Shown one piece after another: positions 25,550 to 32,860 of a stretch of DNA of 64,000 bases. Each line of letters opens with the position of its first letter. Within the stretch, counting starts at the first letter, position 1. The stretch spans positions 5,766,001-5,830,000 of the forward strand of contig NZ_CP102512.1 in the NCBI RefSeq assembly GCF_024612015.1, given 5' to 3'. A program made the position numbers and the translations under genes. Under the pieces are notes generated by a model. That model saw only the letters and a program-made list of their open reading frames with translations, had not been told where the DNA came from and did not search any database. The stretch is from Streptomyces sp. CA-210063. Lineage in GTDB: Bacteria; Actinomycetota; Actinomycetes; Streptomycetales; Streptomycetaceae.

Positions 25550-26461
25550 GTGGAGCGGGAACGCGCGGCCGTCGATGGGCGGAAGTCGTCACGGCGGCCC
25601 CAGAGGTCACATCACGAGGTGGCCGACGTGTTGCGCGGCCGGATCAGGTCCGGCGAGCTGCGACCGGGACAGCGCATGCCCACGCAGGCGAAGCTGGCCG
25701 ACGAGTTCGGCGTCGAGCGCGGGGCCGTACGGCAGGCCTTGCGCATCCTGCAGTCGGAGCACCTGCTCACCAACGTTTCCCAGGGCAGTCCGGCGACTGT
25801 CGCCCCACGCTTCGGCACGGCCCCGTTCGGCGGGCCGGGAGCGGCGCCGCGGCCCACGATGGTGGAGCTCGCCCCGCGTGTGTCCGCCGCGTTCGGGGCC
25901 CCGCACGTGGAGATCGACGCCCTCTGTCTGACGTCCGTGTCCCTCACGCTCGCCGTGGGTGAGTCGTTGCGCGAGATTCACGCGGGGCGTACAAAACCGG
26001 CCAGGGTCGACGTCCGGGTGATGCTGCCCAGCCGCGACATCCCGCTCGCCTTCCCGACCCCGGTCGACGCCTCGGTCGACGGCCGGCTGCAGCGCCGCTG
26101 GCTCGCCCAGCGCAACGCCCAGGGCCAGGTCCTGCGGCACAACCTGCTGGCGTTACGGTCCACGCACGGCATAGACGTCCATGTCTCCTTCCGTGCGCTG
26201 CCCTTCACGCCACCCGTGAAGCTGTACCTCCTGAACGGCAGGGAGGCGCTCTTCGCGTACTACACGGTCCAGCGGAAGGAGGCCGAAGTGGACAGCGAAC
26301 AGCTGGAGATGTACGACGCCGAGGGCACCCAGTCCATGCTCTTCGCCTTCGAGCGCGGCGCGACCGCCGCCCCGCGGGACACCACCTTCGTCGAACAGTC
26401 CCACCTCTGGTTCAACGCGCTCTGGGAGACCATCAGCTCGGACCTGCTGCTCACCAGCTGA
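25550..26461 (+). CDS. GntR-type regulator A, with unidentified C-terminal sensor domain
   Basis: 303 residues from the GTG at 25550, chosen because it occupies the same position as the start of paralogue B. Residues about 25-85 are a winged helix (EVADVLRGRIRSGELRPGQR, ADEFGVERGAVRQALRILQS). The roughly 200-residue C-terminal domain is shared with B and more distantly C: FRALPFTPPVKLYLLNGREA, LEMYDAEGTQSMLF and the closing FVEQSHLWFNALWETI. It resembles none of the usual FadR/HutC effector domains; the ending is reminiscent of the degenerate PLD-like/DUF5919 domains of Streptomyces regulators, which is only an impression. First member of a three-paralogue cluster. Confidence 0.82.
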   Translation: MERERAAVDGRKSSRRPQRSHHEVADVLRGRIRSGELRPGQRMPTQAKLADEFGVERGAVRQALRILQSEHLLTNVSQGSPATVAPRFGTAPFGGPGAAPRPTMVELAPRVSAAFGAPHVEIDALCLTSVSLTLAVGESLREIHAGRTKPARVDVRVMLPSRDIPLAFPTPVDASVDGRLQRRWLAQRNAQGQVLRHNLLALRSTHGIDVHVSFRALPFTPPVKLYLLNGREALFAYYTVQRKEAEVDSEQLEMYDAEGTQSMLFAFERGATAAPRDTTFVEQSHLWFNALWETISSDLLLTS

Positions 26462-26467
26462 TGGACA

Positions 26468-26659
26468 TCACATCGCGGGCCCGGCGAACATCAGTGCCAG
26501 AATGACCGCGCCTATGGAACTGCAGGTGTGGTTGTTCGCCTTCAGCCCGATCGTGAGGAACAGCAGGCCGATGATTCCCATGGTGCCGAAGCGCCACTCG
26601 ACGAATCGCTGGAAGGCGACGACGACGAGGGCGGAGACGAGGGCGATGGCAGCAGGCAT
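26468..26659 (-). CDS. Small membrane protein 1 (63 residues), divergent to regulator B
   Basis: ATG at 26659 with GGAGG nine bases upstream. The product has two membrane helices with the core GIIGLLFLTIGLKANNHTCS in and around the second. It is clearly related to the 60-residue protein at 28448-28630: both share GLLFLT, an I/V-K-A-x-N-x-T-C motif and a hydrophobic end. It diverges from regulator B across a palindrome-rich gap, a typical layout for a regulator and its target. The conserved Asn and Cys inside the membrane region are unusual. Function unknown. Confidence 0.72.
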   Translation of the reverse strand: MPAAIALVSALVVVAFQRFVEWRFGTMGIIGLLFLTIGLKANNHTCSSIGAVILALMFAGPAM

Positions 26660-26717
26660 GGTGGTACCTCCTCCGAGGGGCTGGGACGACCGGGGGGTCG
26701 GGACGAGGGGAACTATC

Positions 26718-26768
26718 GCCAACTTGACCAAGTTGGCAACCAACTCTGCTTAGATGGTTCCCAATTGG
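26718..26768. promoter_or_regulatory. Overlapping palindromes in the divergent promoter of regulator B
   Basis: GCCAACTT-GACC-AAGTTGGC is a perfect inverted repeat at 26718-26737; it overlaps AGTTGG-CAA-CCAACT at 26731-26745, identical in its arms to the site upstream of regulator A. CCAATTGG follows at 26761-26768. They lie between the small membrane protein and regulator B and may control both. Confidence 0.65.
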
Positions 26769-26780
26769 TTGATCCTCGTA

Positions 26781-26832
26781 ACCACCTTCGCGTGAACTCC
26801 CCAAAGATGGGTGAGAGTTGTAGCGTTTGGTC
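26781..26832 (+). promoter_or_regulatory. Conserved leaderless promoter block of regulator B
   Basis: Duplicate of the block at 25498-25549 with the same 52-base distance to the GTG, including TTGTAG just upstream of the start codon. Confidence 0.55.
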
Positions 26833-27720
26833 GTGACCCAGGAGAACGTTGCAGTGAACGGCAGCAGAAAGCTCTCGTCCCAGGAGATCGCCGACACCCT
26901 GCGGGACCGCATCCGCAGCGGCGTCCTCAGGGCGGGCGAGCGCCTGCCCACCCAGGCCGAACTGGCGGAGGAGTTCGGCGTGGAGCGCGGCACGGTCCGT
27001 CAGGCCCTGCGCGCATTGCAGGACGACGGGCTGCTGAGCAACGTGAGCAAGGGCAGCCCGCCCAGGGTCGCCGAGGCCACCCACACCACGCGCGACGACG
27101 AGCCGCAGCCGACGATGGTGGGCCTCGCCCCCCGCCTGGCCGAGGCGTTCTCCGCGCCGCACGTCCGCGTCGACGCGGCCTGCCTCACCGCCGAGACCCT
27201 GATGCTGGCCCTCGGTGAACCGGTCCGCCGCATCCATGAGGGAACGATCCGCCCCGAATCCATCGACGTACGCATCCTCCTGCCCTCTCGGAAGATCAAC
27301 CTGGCGTTCCCGGTCCCGGTGGAGAGCCGGGGCGAGGCCGACGAGGAGGACCCCGTCCACAAGCGCTGGCTCGATCAGCGCAACGCCCAGATCCGCGTCC
27401 TGCGCCACAACCTCCTGGCCCTGCGCACCTCCCACCAGCTCGACGTCCGCGTGACCTTCCGCGCCCTCCCCTTCACCCCGCCCGTCAAGCTCTACCTCCT
27501 CAACGGCCAGGAAGCCCTGATCGCCTACTACATGCTCATGAAGCGCGAGGAGGAGATGGAGGGCGAAACCCTGGAGATGTACGACGCCTTCGGCAGCCAG
27601 TCCCTCCTGTTCTCCTTCGAGAAGGGCACCGGGCTGCGTGACGCCGCGTTCGTGGAGCAGTCCCAGCTGTGGTTCAACGCCCTCTGGGAAACCATCACGA
27701 CGGACCTGACACTCTCCTAG
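26833..27720 (+). CDS. GntR-type regulator B
   Basis: 295 residues, start GTG at 26833, apparently leaderless. Winged helix at about 15-75 (EIADTLRDRIRSGVLRAGER, EEFGVERGTVRQALRAL). The C-terminal domain matches regulator A almost block for block: DVRILLPSRKINLAFPVPVE, RHNLLALRTSHQLDVRVTFR, PFTPPVKLYLLNGQEALIAY, FVEQSQLWFNALWETITTDL. Its stop TAGTG overlaps the start of the HAD gene, so the two are translationally coupled, and it diverges from small membrane protein 1. It probably senses the same class of ligand as A and may repress the divergent gene; inferred from layout. Confidence 0.85.
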   Translation: MTQENVAVNGSRKLSSQEIADTLRDRIRSGVLRAGERLPTQAELAEEFGVERGTVRQALRALQDDGLLSNVSKGSPPRVAEATHTTRDDEPQPTMVGLAPRLAEAFSAPHVRVDAACLTAETLMLALGEPVRRIHEGTIRPESIDVRILLPSRKINLAFPVPVESRGEADEEDPVHKRWLDQRNAQIRVLRHNLLALRTSHQLDVRVTFRALPFTPPVKLYLLNGQEALIAYYMLMKREEEMEGETLEMYDAFGSQSLLFSFEKGTGLRDAAFVEQSQLWFNALWETITTDLTLS

Positions 27721-28457
27721 TGACTCCTGATACAGCGCAGACTGAACGGGTGACCGTGGAGACAGATATCCTGCGAGAGCTGATCACCCCTGTTCGTTAT
27801 GTTCTCTTCGATTTCGACGGCCCCGTCTGCCGTCTGTTCGCCGGCCATTCGGCGGAGCGGGTGGCCGGGGATCTGGTCGCGTGGCTGGAACGGCAAGGGC
27901 TGCATGGCCTGCTCACCGAGGAGGAGCGGGTCCATCCGGACCCCATGGTCGTGCTGTACGCCGTCAACAGGAGGCACCCGCGCAGCGACCTGGTGGCCGA
28001 GTTGGAGGAACTCCTCACCCGGCAGGAACTCAAGGCGGTTCCCTCCGCGATGCCCACCGCGTACGCCGATCCACTCATACGCACCTGGTCCGCGATGGGC
28101 AGCCGACTCGCCGTGGCCAGCAACAACTCCCCGCGTACCGTGACCGACTACCTCAAGGCCCGGGGGCTGGACGACTGCTTCACTCATCATGTCTACGGCC
28201 GTACCGGCGAACTCGACCGGCTGAAGCCCGACCCTGACTGTCTGATGCGGGCACTGCGCGCCCTGGGAGCCCCGCCGTCCGACGCTCTGATGATCGGCGA
28301 TGCCCCCACGGACCTGGTCGCCGCGGAGCGGGCCGGAGTGCCGTTCCTTGGCTATGCGCGCAACGACTGCAAGGAGAAGCAGCTCAGGGACGCGGGAGCC
28401 CAGGTCGTGGTGAGGTCACTGGAGCCCGTGCTGCGGGTGGTGCGCGGTCAGGCCTGA
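27720..28457 (+). CDS. HAD-superfamily hydrolase
   Basis: 245 residues if started at GTG 27720, which overlaps the stop of regulator B; GTG at 27750 is the alternative. Motif I LFDFDGPV (nucleophile Asp31, acid Asp33), motif II in VASNNSPRT, motif III Lys in RLKPDPDC and motif IV MIGDAPTDL are all present, with a helical cap between 45 and 110, as in phosphoglycolate phosphatase-type enzymes. It should hydrolyse a small phosphate ester. Coupling to a regulator and nearness to a double kinase suggest that it removes the phosphate added by the APH-like protein or detoxifies it; inference. Confidence 0.85.
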   Translation: MTPDTAQTERVTVETDILRELITPVRYVLFDFDGPVCRLFAGHSAERVAGDLVAWLERQGLHGLLTEEERVHPDPMVVLYAVNRRHPRSDLVAELEELLTRQELKAVPSAMPTAYADPLIRTWSAMGSRLAVASNNSPRTVTDYLKARGLDDCFTHHVYGRTGELDRLKPDPDCLMRALRALGAPPSDALMIGDAPTDLVAAERAGVPFLGYARNDCKEKQLRDAGAQVVVRSLEPVLRVVRGQA

Positions 28458-28630
28458 GCCATGAGCAGCAGCAGGACCACGGCGCCGGCGAACAGGCACG
28501 TGGTGTTGCGAGCCTTGACGCCGATGCCGAAGAGGGTCAGGAACAGGAGTCCCAGGACTCCGTAGTGCGACTTGAGGAGCTGCTCCATGCTGAACATCAC
28601 CGCAGCTCCTACCAGTTGGATCAATACCAT
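28448..28630 (-). CDS. Small membrane protein 2 (60 residues), divergent to regulator C
   Basis: ATG at 28630 gives the length that aligns with small membrane protein 1 (GLLFLT at residue 27 against 31). Two membrane helices; shared motif GVLGLLFLT, then GVKARNTTC and a hydrophobic end AGAVVLLLLM. An internal ATG at 28597 has a better AGGAG, so a 49-residue form is possible. The 3' end overlaps the HAD gene by ten bases. It diverges from regulator C, repeating the layout at 26.5-26.8 kb. Confidence 0.7.
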   Translation of the reverse strand: MVLIQLVGAAVMFSMEQLLKSHYGVLGLLFLTLFGIGVKARNTTCLFAGAVVLLLLMAQA

Positions 28631-28676
28631 GGGACCCCACCCCTGCCCGTCTCCGGTGGACCGATCAACAACCGGC

Positions 28677-28772
28677 CCAATTGGACTGCTTGCCTTGAAT
28701 TGGTTGTGCCCTGACTGCTTGATCCCTTAACTAACGGCAGGGTGAGATGCGGCAACCCTTCCAATTGGACTG
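28677..28772. promoter_or_regulatory. CCAATTGGACTG repeats in the regulator C promoter region
   Basis: The exact 12-mer CCAATTGGACTG occurs at 28677-28688 and 28761-28772, with GAATTGGTTG between them. The palindromic core CCAATTGG also occurs at 26761-26768 before regulator B. A TACGGT hexamer nine bases before the GTG at 28826 suggests that this start is leaderless too. Confidence 0.55.
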
Positions 28773-28825
28773 TCAATGTGGCTGGGGGTGGTTTGTCGGC
28801 TCTCCGGGCGCGGTACGGTCGCGAT

Positions 28826-29734
28826 GTGAACGCGGAACGTGGCGATGGCGGTGGCAGGGGGTTCGCCCTGCTGGAGACGTTGCGTGCCCGTATGGCCGAC
28901 GGGCAGTACCCGTTGGGCTCGCTGCTGCCCACGCAACGGGAACTCGCCGAGGAGTTCGAGGTCTCGCGCGACACCGTGCAGCGGGTGCTGCGGGAGCTGA
29001 AGAGCGAGGGCTGGATCGAATCCCGTCAGGGCAGCGGGTCACGGGTGGTGAAGCCGCCGATCCACTCCACGACGCAGCCGCAGGCGACACCACGGCTCCG
29101 TGCCGCACTCGGGTCCTTCATCTCCCGGGCCTTCGCTCAGCGCGTCGTGCAACTGGACGTCTTCACCCTCACCTCCGAGAGCCTGGACGCGCACATCAGG
29201 CTGCAGGCCGAGCGGATCCGCCTGAAGGAGATCAGCCCCGAGCACATCGAGCTGCGGATGATGCTGCCCGACGCGTCGGTCCAGTTGCCGTATCCGCAGG
29301 CGAAGGTGGAGAGCGACGACCTCCGGGACATCGCCGAGCTGAACCGGGTGCTCCAGGAGCGGTTGCGCACGATCACCGAGCGGCACACGGCCTCGTTGCA
29401 CGCGGCCCTGCGGGACCTGGAGACCGAGGGGCTGGTGCCGTCCGTGCGGGTGGACATCCAGGAGATCCCGCTGGCGCCGGCCTTCAAGCTGTACCTGCTG
29501 CGCAACACCGAGGCACTGCTCGGTCCGTACGAACTGGTGCTGCGGCCGATCCTCCTGGACGACGCCACGGACGACGACGCGGGCATCGACGCGTGGGACG
29601 TCCTCGGCCTCGGCTCGACGCTGACCCGCCACGTCAACGACGACGGTGACCCGAACTCGACCGGGTCGGTGTTCATAGAGAGCTGGCAGGCCTGGTTCGA
29701 CGCATGGTGGCGGCGGCTTGCCGGGACGCCCTGA
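28826..29734 (+). CDS. GntR-type regulator C
   Basis: 302 residues from the GTG at 28826, chosen by alignment with A and B. Winged helix at about 15-75 (LLETLRARMADGQYPLGSLL, EEFEVSRDTVQRVLRELKSE). The C-terminal domain is a distant relative of A/B: IELRMMLPDASVQLPYPQAK, IPLAPAFKLYLLRNTEALLG, and FIESWQAWFDAWWRRLAG at the end. A 20-residue acidic insertion (DDATDDDAGIDAWD) replaces the A/B loop. It diverges from small membrane protein 2 and precedes the double-kinase gene by 150 bases, of which it is a likely regulator. Confidence 0.82.
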   Translation: MNAERGDGGGRGFALLETLRARMADGQYPLGSLLPTQRELAEEFEVSRDTVQRVLRELKSEGWIESRQGSGSRVVKPPIHSTTQPQATPRLRAALGSFISRAFAQRVVQLDVFTLTSESLDAHIRLQAERIRLKEISPEHIELRMMLPDASVQLPYPQAKVESDDLRDIAELNRVLQERLRTITERHTASLHAALRDLETEGLVPSVRVDIQEIPLAPAFKLYLLRNTEALLGPYELVLRPILLDDATDDDAGIDAWDVLGLGSTLTRHVNDDGDPNSTGSVFIESWQAWFDAWWRRLAGTP

Positions 29735-29782
29735 GCGCGCGCCGCCCGCTGGTGGGGGGTGTCACACTCCGGCATTGTTTTC

Positions 29783-29798
29783 CCGACTTGGTCAAGCC
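29783..29798. promoter_or_regulatory. CTTGACCAAG-type site before the double kinase gene
   Basis: The minus strand reads CTTGACCAAGT here, the same core found in the 26718-26737 palindrome. It sits about 90 bases before the TTG start of the double kinase gene and would tie that gene to the GntR-type regulators. Confidence 0.4.
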
Positions 29799-29883
29799 GC
29801 CCGAGTTCGGAGCACTACAGTGTGCCCACTCATGACGCGGCGCATGCACATCACCGCGGTGCACAATTTTTCAGGAGTGACCT

Positions 29884-32118
29884 TTGGGCCGTTCGCCAGT
29901 GCCCGGGCCTTCCGCTTCGAGGTCGGAGCCGGACGACGCGTTCAGCAGCCTTGTGGCGTACGCGAGGGCCGAGGGGGAGTCCAGCCGGGGCCACCACAAC
30001 CTGAACCACGTCGTGCGGCCGCCGGCGGAGATCGGCTCCAGACTTCCGGCCCTGGCCGGCCACGACCGGGTCACCGTCCGGCGCAGGATCCGCGACGCGC
30101 TGCCCGTCGTGATCAGGACCTGGCAGGACGAGGCGGAGATCCTCAGGGCGATCCGCGGTGTGCTGCCTCATGTTCCGCAATGCCTGGTCAGGCACGGGGA
30201 CATGACGGTCCTGAGCTATGTGCAGGGTGTGCCGCTGTCCACCATGTGCCCCAGTGGCAAGCCGTTGGAACCACATCTGATCTCCGCCCTGGCCGGCCTG
30301 TTGGCGGACATGACCCAGGTGAAGAGAAAGGACCTGCCGCCGCTGCCGCAGTCCTGGCCCCGGACCAACCGGGACAGCCGGGCCTTCCTCCGGACGCTGG
30401 CGCTCGCGACAGAGGAACAGATCAGGCAGCCCAACTGGCGTAGGTTCGGCGGGCTGTTCGCCTCCCTGGGCATTCCGGAGGACGCGATGGTCCGGTTCGC
30501 CGAGCGCGTGCCGGCGATGGTCAGCCGTCCCTTCAGCCTGCTCCACACGGATCTGCACCGCGACAACGTGATCTTCTCCTACGACGGTGACCCCCCGCTG
30601 ATCTGCGTCGACTGGGAACTGGCGACCTACGGTGACCCGGTCCACGACCTCGCCACCCATCTCGTGCGGATGGGATACCCCCGGGAGCAGCGGGCCGAGG
30701 TGACGGACGCGTGGCGTGCGGCCATGGAGCAGCGGCGCAGCAAGGCGGTCAACGGTGTCGAGCGCGATCTGAGGCACTACGTCGCTTTCGAACAGGCCCA
30801 GTCCGTCTACCCCGATGTGATGCGCGCCGTGACCTCGCTCGGCGGGCACCTCGATCAACGGGACCTCGATGCCGCGACCCGAGCGGTGCATCGGGCCCTG
30901 CTGGTGGCGGAGGAGCCCCTGCGGCTCAAGAGCGTGCCGGACCCGAGAGCCATCGAACGGATTCTCGTGAGTTGGTATGTGTCCACCGGCAAGCCGCACA
31001 TCGGGGACAGGAGAGTGCAGTCCATCCCCTGGCAGGCCGACAAGCGGGTTCCCCTGCGCCCGAACTTCCCCGCGTGGGCCGTCAGGGACGCGCTGTTCTC
31101 GGAGGGCGCCGCCTCGGCGGACCATGTGTTCAAGGGGACCGCCCATCTCAGTACGGCTGTGCGGGTCCGGGGCATCCCCTTCCCGGTCATGGTGCGACGG
31201 AAGGTGGGTTCGGCCAACCCCCGGGAACGGCGGTTCCTGAACGAGCACGCCGTCCTGATCGCGATCGAGAAGTCCGGGGTGAAGGTGCGGGCCCCGAGGG
31301 TGCTGGCCCTGGGGGACAGCCATTCGAGCCTGAGTGATCGGTTCACCATCCACACGTACGAGGGCCCGGCCGACGAGATCCGGCATCCGGACCATCCGGA
31401 GGAGGGCCTGCTGCCGCACGAGGCGGACGATCTGGTCGACCAGCTCCGCGAGTTGACCGAGGTCGACTGCGAGGAGTTGGGCTCGGACACGCTGGGCCAT
31501 GACTTCTGGCAGGGGCTGCGCAACGAACTGCTGCGTATGGTCGACGAACTTCCCAAGGAGACGCTCGCGCTCGCGAGGGAGCTGGGGCTGCCCGGAAACA
31601 TCCGTCGGCTCGGCGAGCTGCTGGACCGGCACATGGTGACCCCGCGCCGGTCCGTTCTGCTGCACGGCGACCTCAACCCCTGGAACCTGGTGCGCCGAAA
31701 CGGCGGTACGGGTCTGACCCTCATCGACTGGGAGATGGCGATGGTCGGTGACCCGCTGTACGACCTGGTCCGCCACATGCACCTGACTCCCACGCTCCCG
31801 GAGATCCGGGACCGGCTGTTCACCCGTTGGTCCCGGACGCTGCCGGAGGACTGCACCAAGGGATGGCGCGACGACTGGCGCGTGTACCGGTGGATCGAGA
31901 CCGTCCGCTCCGCCTACGTGGACCTGGACCGGCTGGTCACCGGCGACAGTCTGGACGCCCCGAACGTCCGTCGGGCGGTGGACACCTACGCCATGACCCT
32001 GGCCTCGGCGACCGCGTCACTCGGGCTCGGGATCAAGCCGACCAACCCCTATCTCGCCCAGGCACTGCCCCGCCTCGACGAGGGAACCGGCAGGACGGGC
32101 AGAGCCGCGGGAGGCTGA
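29884..32118 (+). CDS. Tandem aminoglycoside-phosphotransferase-like double kinase
   Basis: 744 residues starting at TTG 29884 with AGGAG six bases upstream. Two complete APH/choline-kinase-type lobes are joined: domain 1 (about 30-350) with catalytic HTDLHRDN at 221-228 and metal-binding VDWE at 242-245; domain 2 (about 400-720) with HGDLNPWN at 594-601 and IDWE at 614-617. Both keep the catalytic Asp and Asn, so both look active; N-lobe Arg/Lys residues (VVIRTW; VMVRRKV) are present. GHHNLNHVV near the start is unusual. The family phosphorylates small alcohols or amino sugars with ATP or GTP. Substrate unknown; the neighbours are a HAD phosphatase and three related regulators. Confidence 0.85.
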   Translation: MGRSPVPGPSASRSEPDDAFSSLVAYARAEGESSRGHHNLNHVVRPPAEIGSRLPALAGHDRVTVRRRIRDALPVVIRTWQDEAEILRAIRGVLPHVPQCLVRHGDMTVLSYVQGVPLSTMCPSGKPLEPHLISALAGLLADMTQVKRKDLPPLPQSWPRTNRDSRAFLRTLALATEEQIRQPNWRRFGGLFASLGIPEDAMVRFAERVPAMVSRPFSLLHTDLHRDNVIFSYDGDPPLICVDWELATYGDPVHDLATHLVRMGYPREQRAEVTDAWRAAMEQRRSKAVNGVERDLRHYVAFEQAQSVYPDVMRAVTSLGGHLDQRDLDAATRAVHRALLVAEEPLRLKSVPDPRAIERILVSWYVSTGKPHIGDRRVQSIPWQADKRVPLRPNFPAWAVRDALFSEGAASADHVFKGTAHLSTAVRVRGIPFPVMVRRKVGSANPRERRFLNEHAVLIAIEKSGVKVRAPRVLALGDSHSSLSDRFTIHTYEGPADEIRHPDHPEEGLLPHEADDLVDQLRELTEVDCEELGSDTLGHDFWQGLRNELLRMVDELPKETLALARELGLPGNIRRLGELLDRHMVTPRRSVLLHGDLNPWNLVRRNGGTGLTLIDWEMAMVGDPLYDLVRHMHLTPTLPEIRDRLFTRWSRTLPEDCTKGWRDDWRVYRWIETVRSAYVDLDRLVTGDSLDAPNVRRAVDTYAMTLASATASLGLGIKPTNPYLAQALPRLDEGTGRTGRAAGG

Positions 32119-32164
32119 CACACAGCCGGGCGCCGCGACAGCCCCACCTGCGTACGCTCGCCCC

Positions 32165-32785
32165 ATGAACGAGATCGGCCTGCGGGAGCGCAAGAGGCGG
32201 CGGATGTACGAGACGGTGTCCGAGGTCGCCATTCGGCTGTTCGTCGAGAAGGGGTTCGACGCGGTGTCCGTGGCCGAGGTGGCCGCGGCCGCCGAGATCT
32301 CCAAGCCGACGCTCTTCCGGTACTTCCCGGCGAAGGAGGACCTCGTGCTGTACCGGATCGCCGATCACGAGGACGAGACGGCGCGGGTGGTCGCGGGGAG
32401 GGCCGAGGGCGAGTCGGTGGTGGGGGCGGTGCGGGAGCACTTTCTGGCGGGGCTGGCCCGGCGGGATCCGGTGACCGGGCTGAACGACCATCCGAACGTG
32501 CTCGCGTTCCATCGACTGGTCTACGGGACTCCGTCGCTGGTCGCGCGGCTGTACGGCCATCTGGAGCGGGCCGAGGAAGCGCTCGCCGAGGTGCTCGGGG
32601 GAGGGCTCGACGCGCGGGTCGCCGCCGGGCAGATCGTGGCCGTACGACGGGTGCTGGCGGAGGAGAACTGGCGGCGGATGGAACGGGGCGACGCGCTGGA
32701 GGAGGTCGAACGGGACGCGGTGGCCGCCGCTGAGCGGGTGTTCGGGCGGCTGGAGAAGGCACTGCCCCTCGGGGCGGCGGGCTGA
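32165..32785 (+). CDS. TetR-family regulator
   Basis: 206 residues. HTH at about 30-50 (SVAEVAAAAEISKPTLFRYF) and first helix MYETVSEVAIRLFVEKGFDAV; the helical ligand-binding domain follows. Start ATG at 32165, 47 bases after the double-kinase gene. It precedes the HelR-like gene by 75 bases on the same strand. It may regulate itself and the neighbouring gene; ligand unknown. Confidence 0.88.
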   Translation: MNEIGLRERKRRRMYETVSEVAIRLFVEKGFDAVSVAEVAAAAEISKPTLFRYFPAKEDLVLYRIADHEDETARVVAGRAEGESVVGAVREHFLAGLARRDPVTGLNDHPNVLAFHRLVYGTPSLVARLYGHLERAEEALAEVLGGGLDARVAAGQIVAVRRVLAEENWRRMERGDALEEVERDAVAAAERVFGRLEKALPLGAAG

Positions 32786-32860
32786 GGGGGCCCGCACCCT
32801 CCCCGGTGAGTCACGGTAAGAAATTTAACTCGGTTACATTATTTCGGTACGCTCGGCGGA

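Noticed and set aside
32790..32860. Rifamycin-associated element upstream of the HelR-like gene
   Set aside because: No copy of the inverted-repeat element known for rifamycin-inducible genes was found in the upstream DNA.
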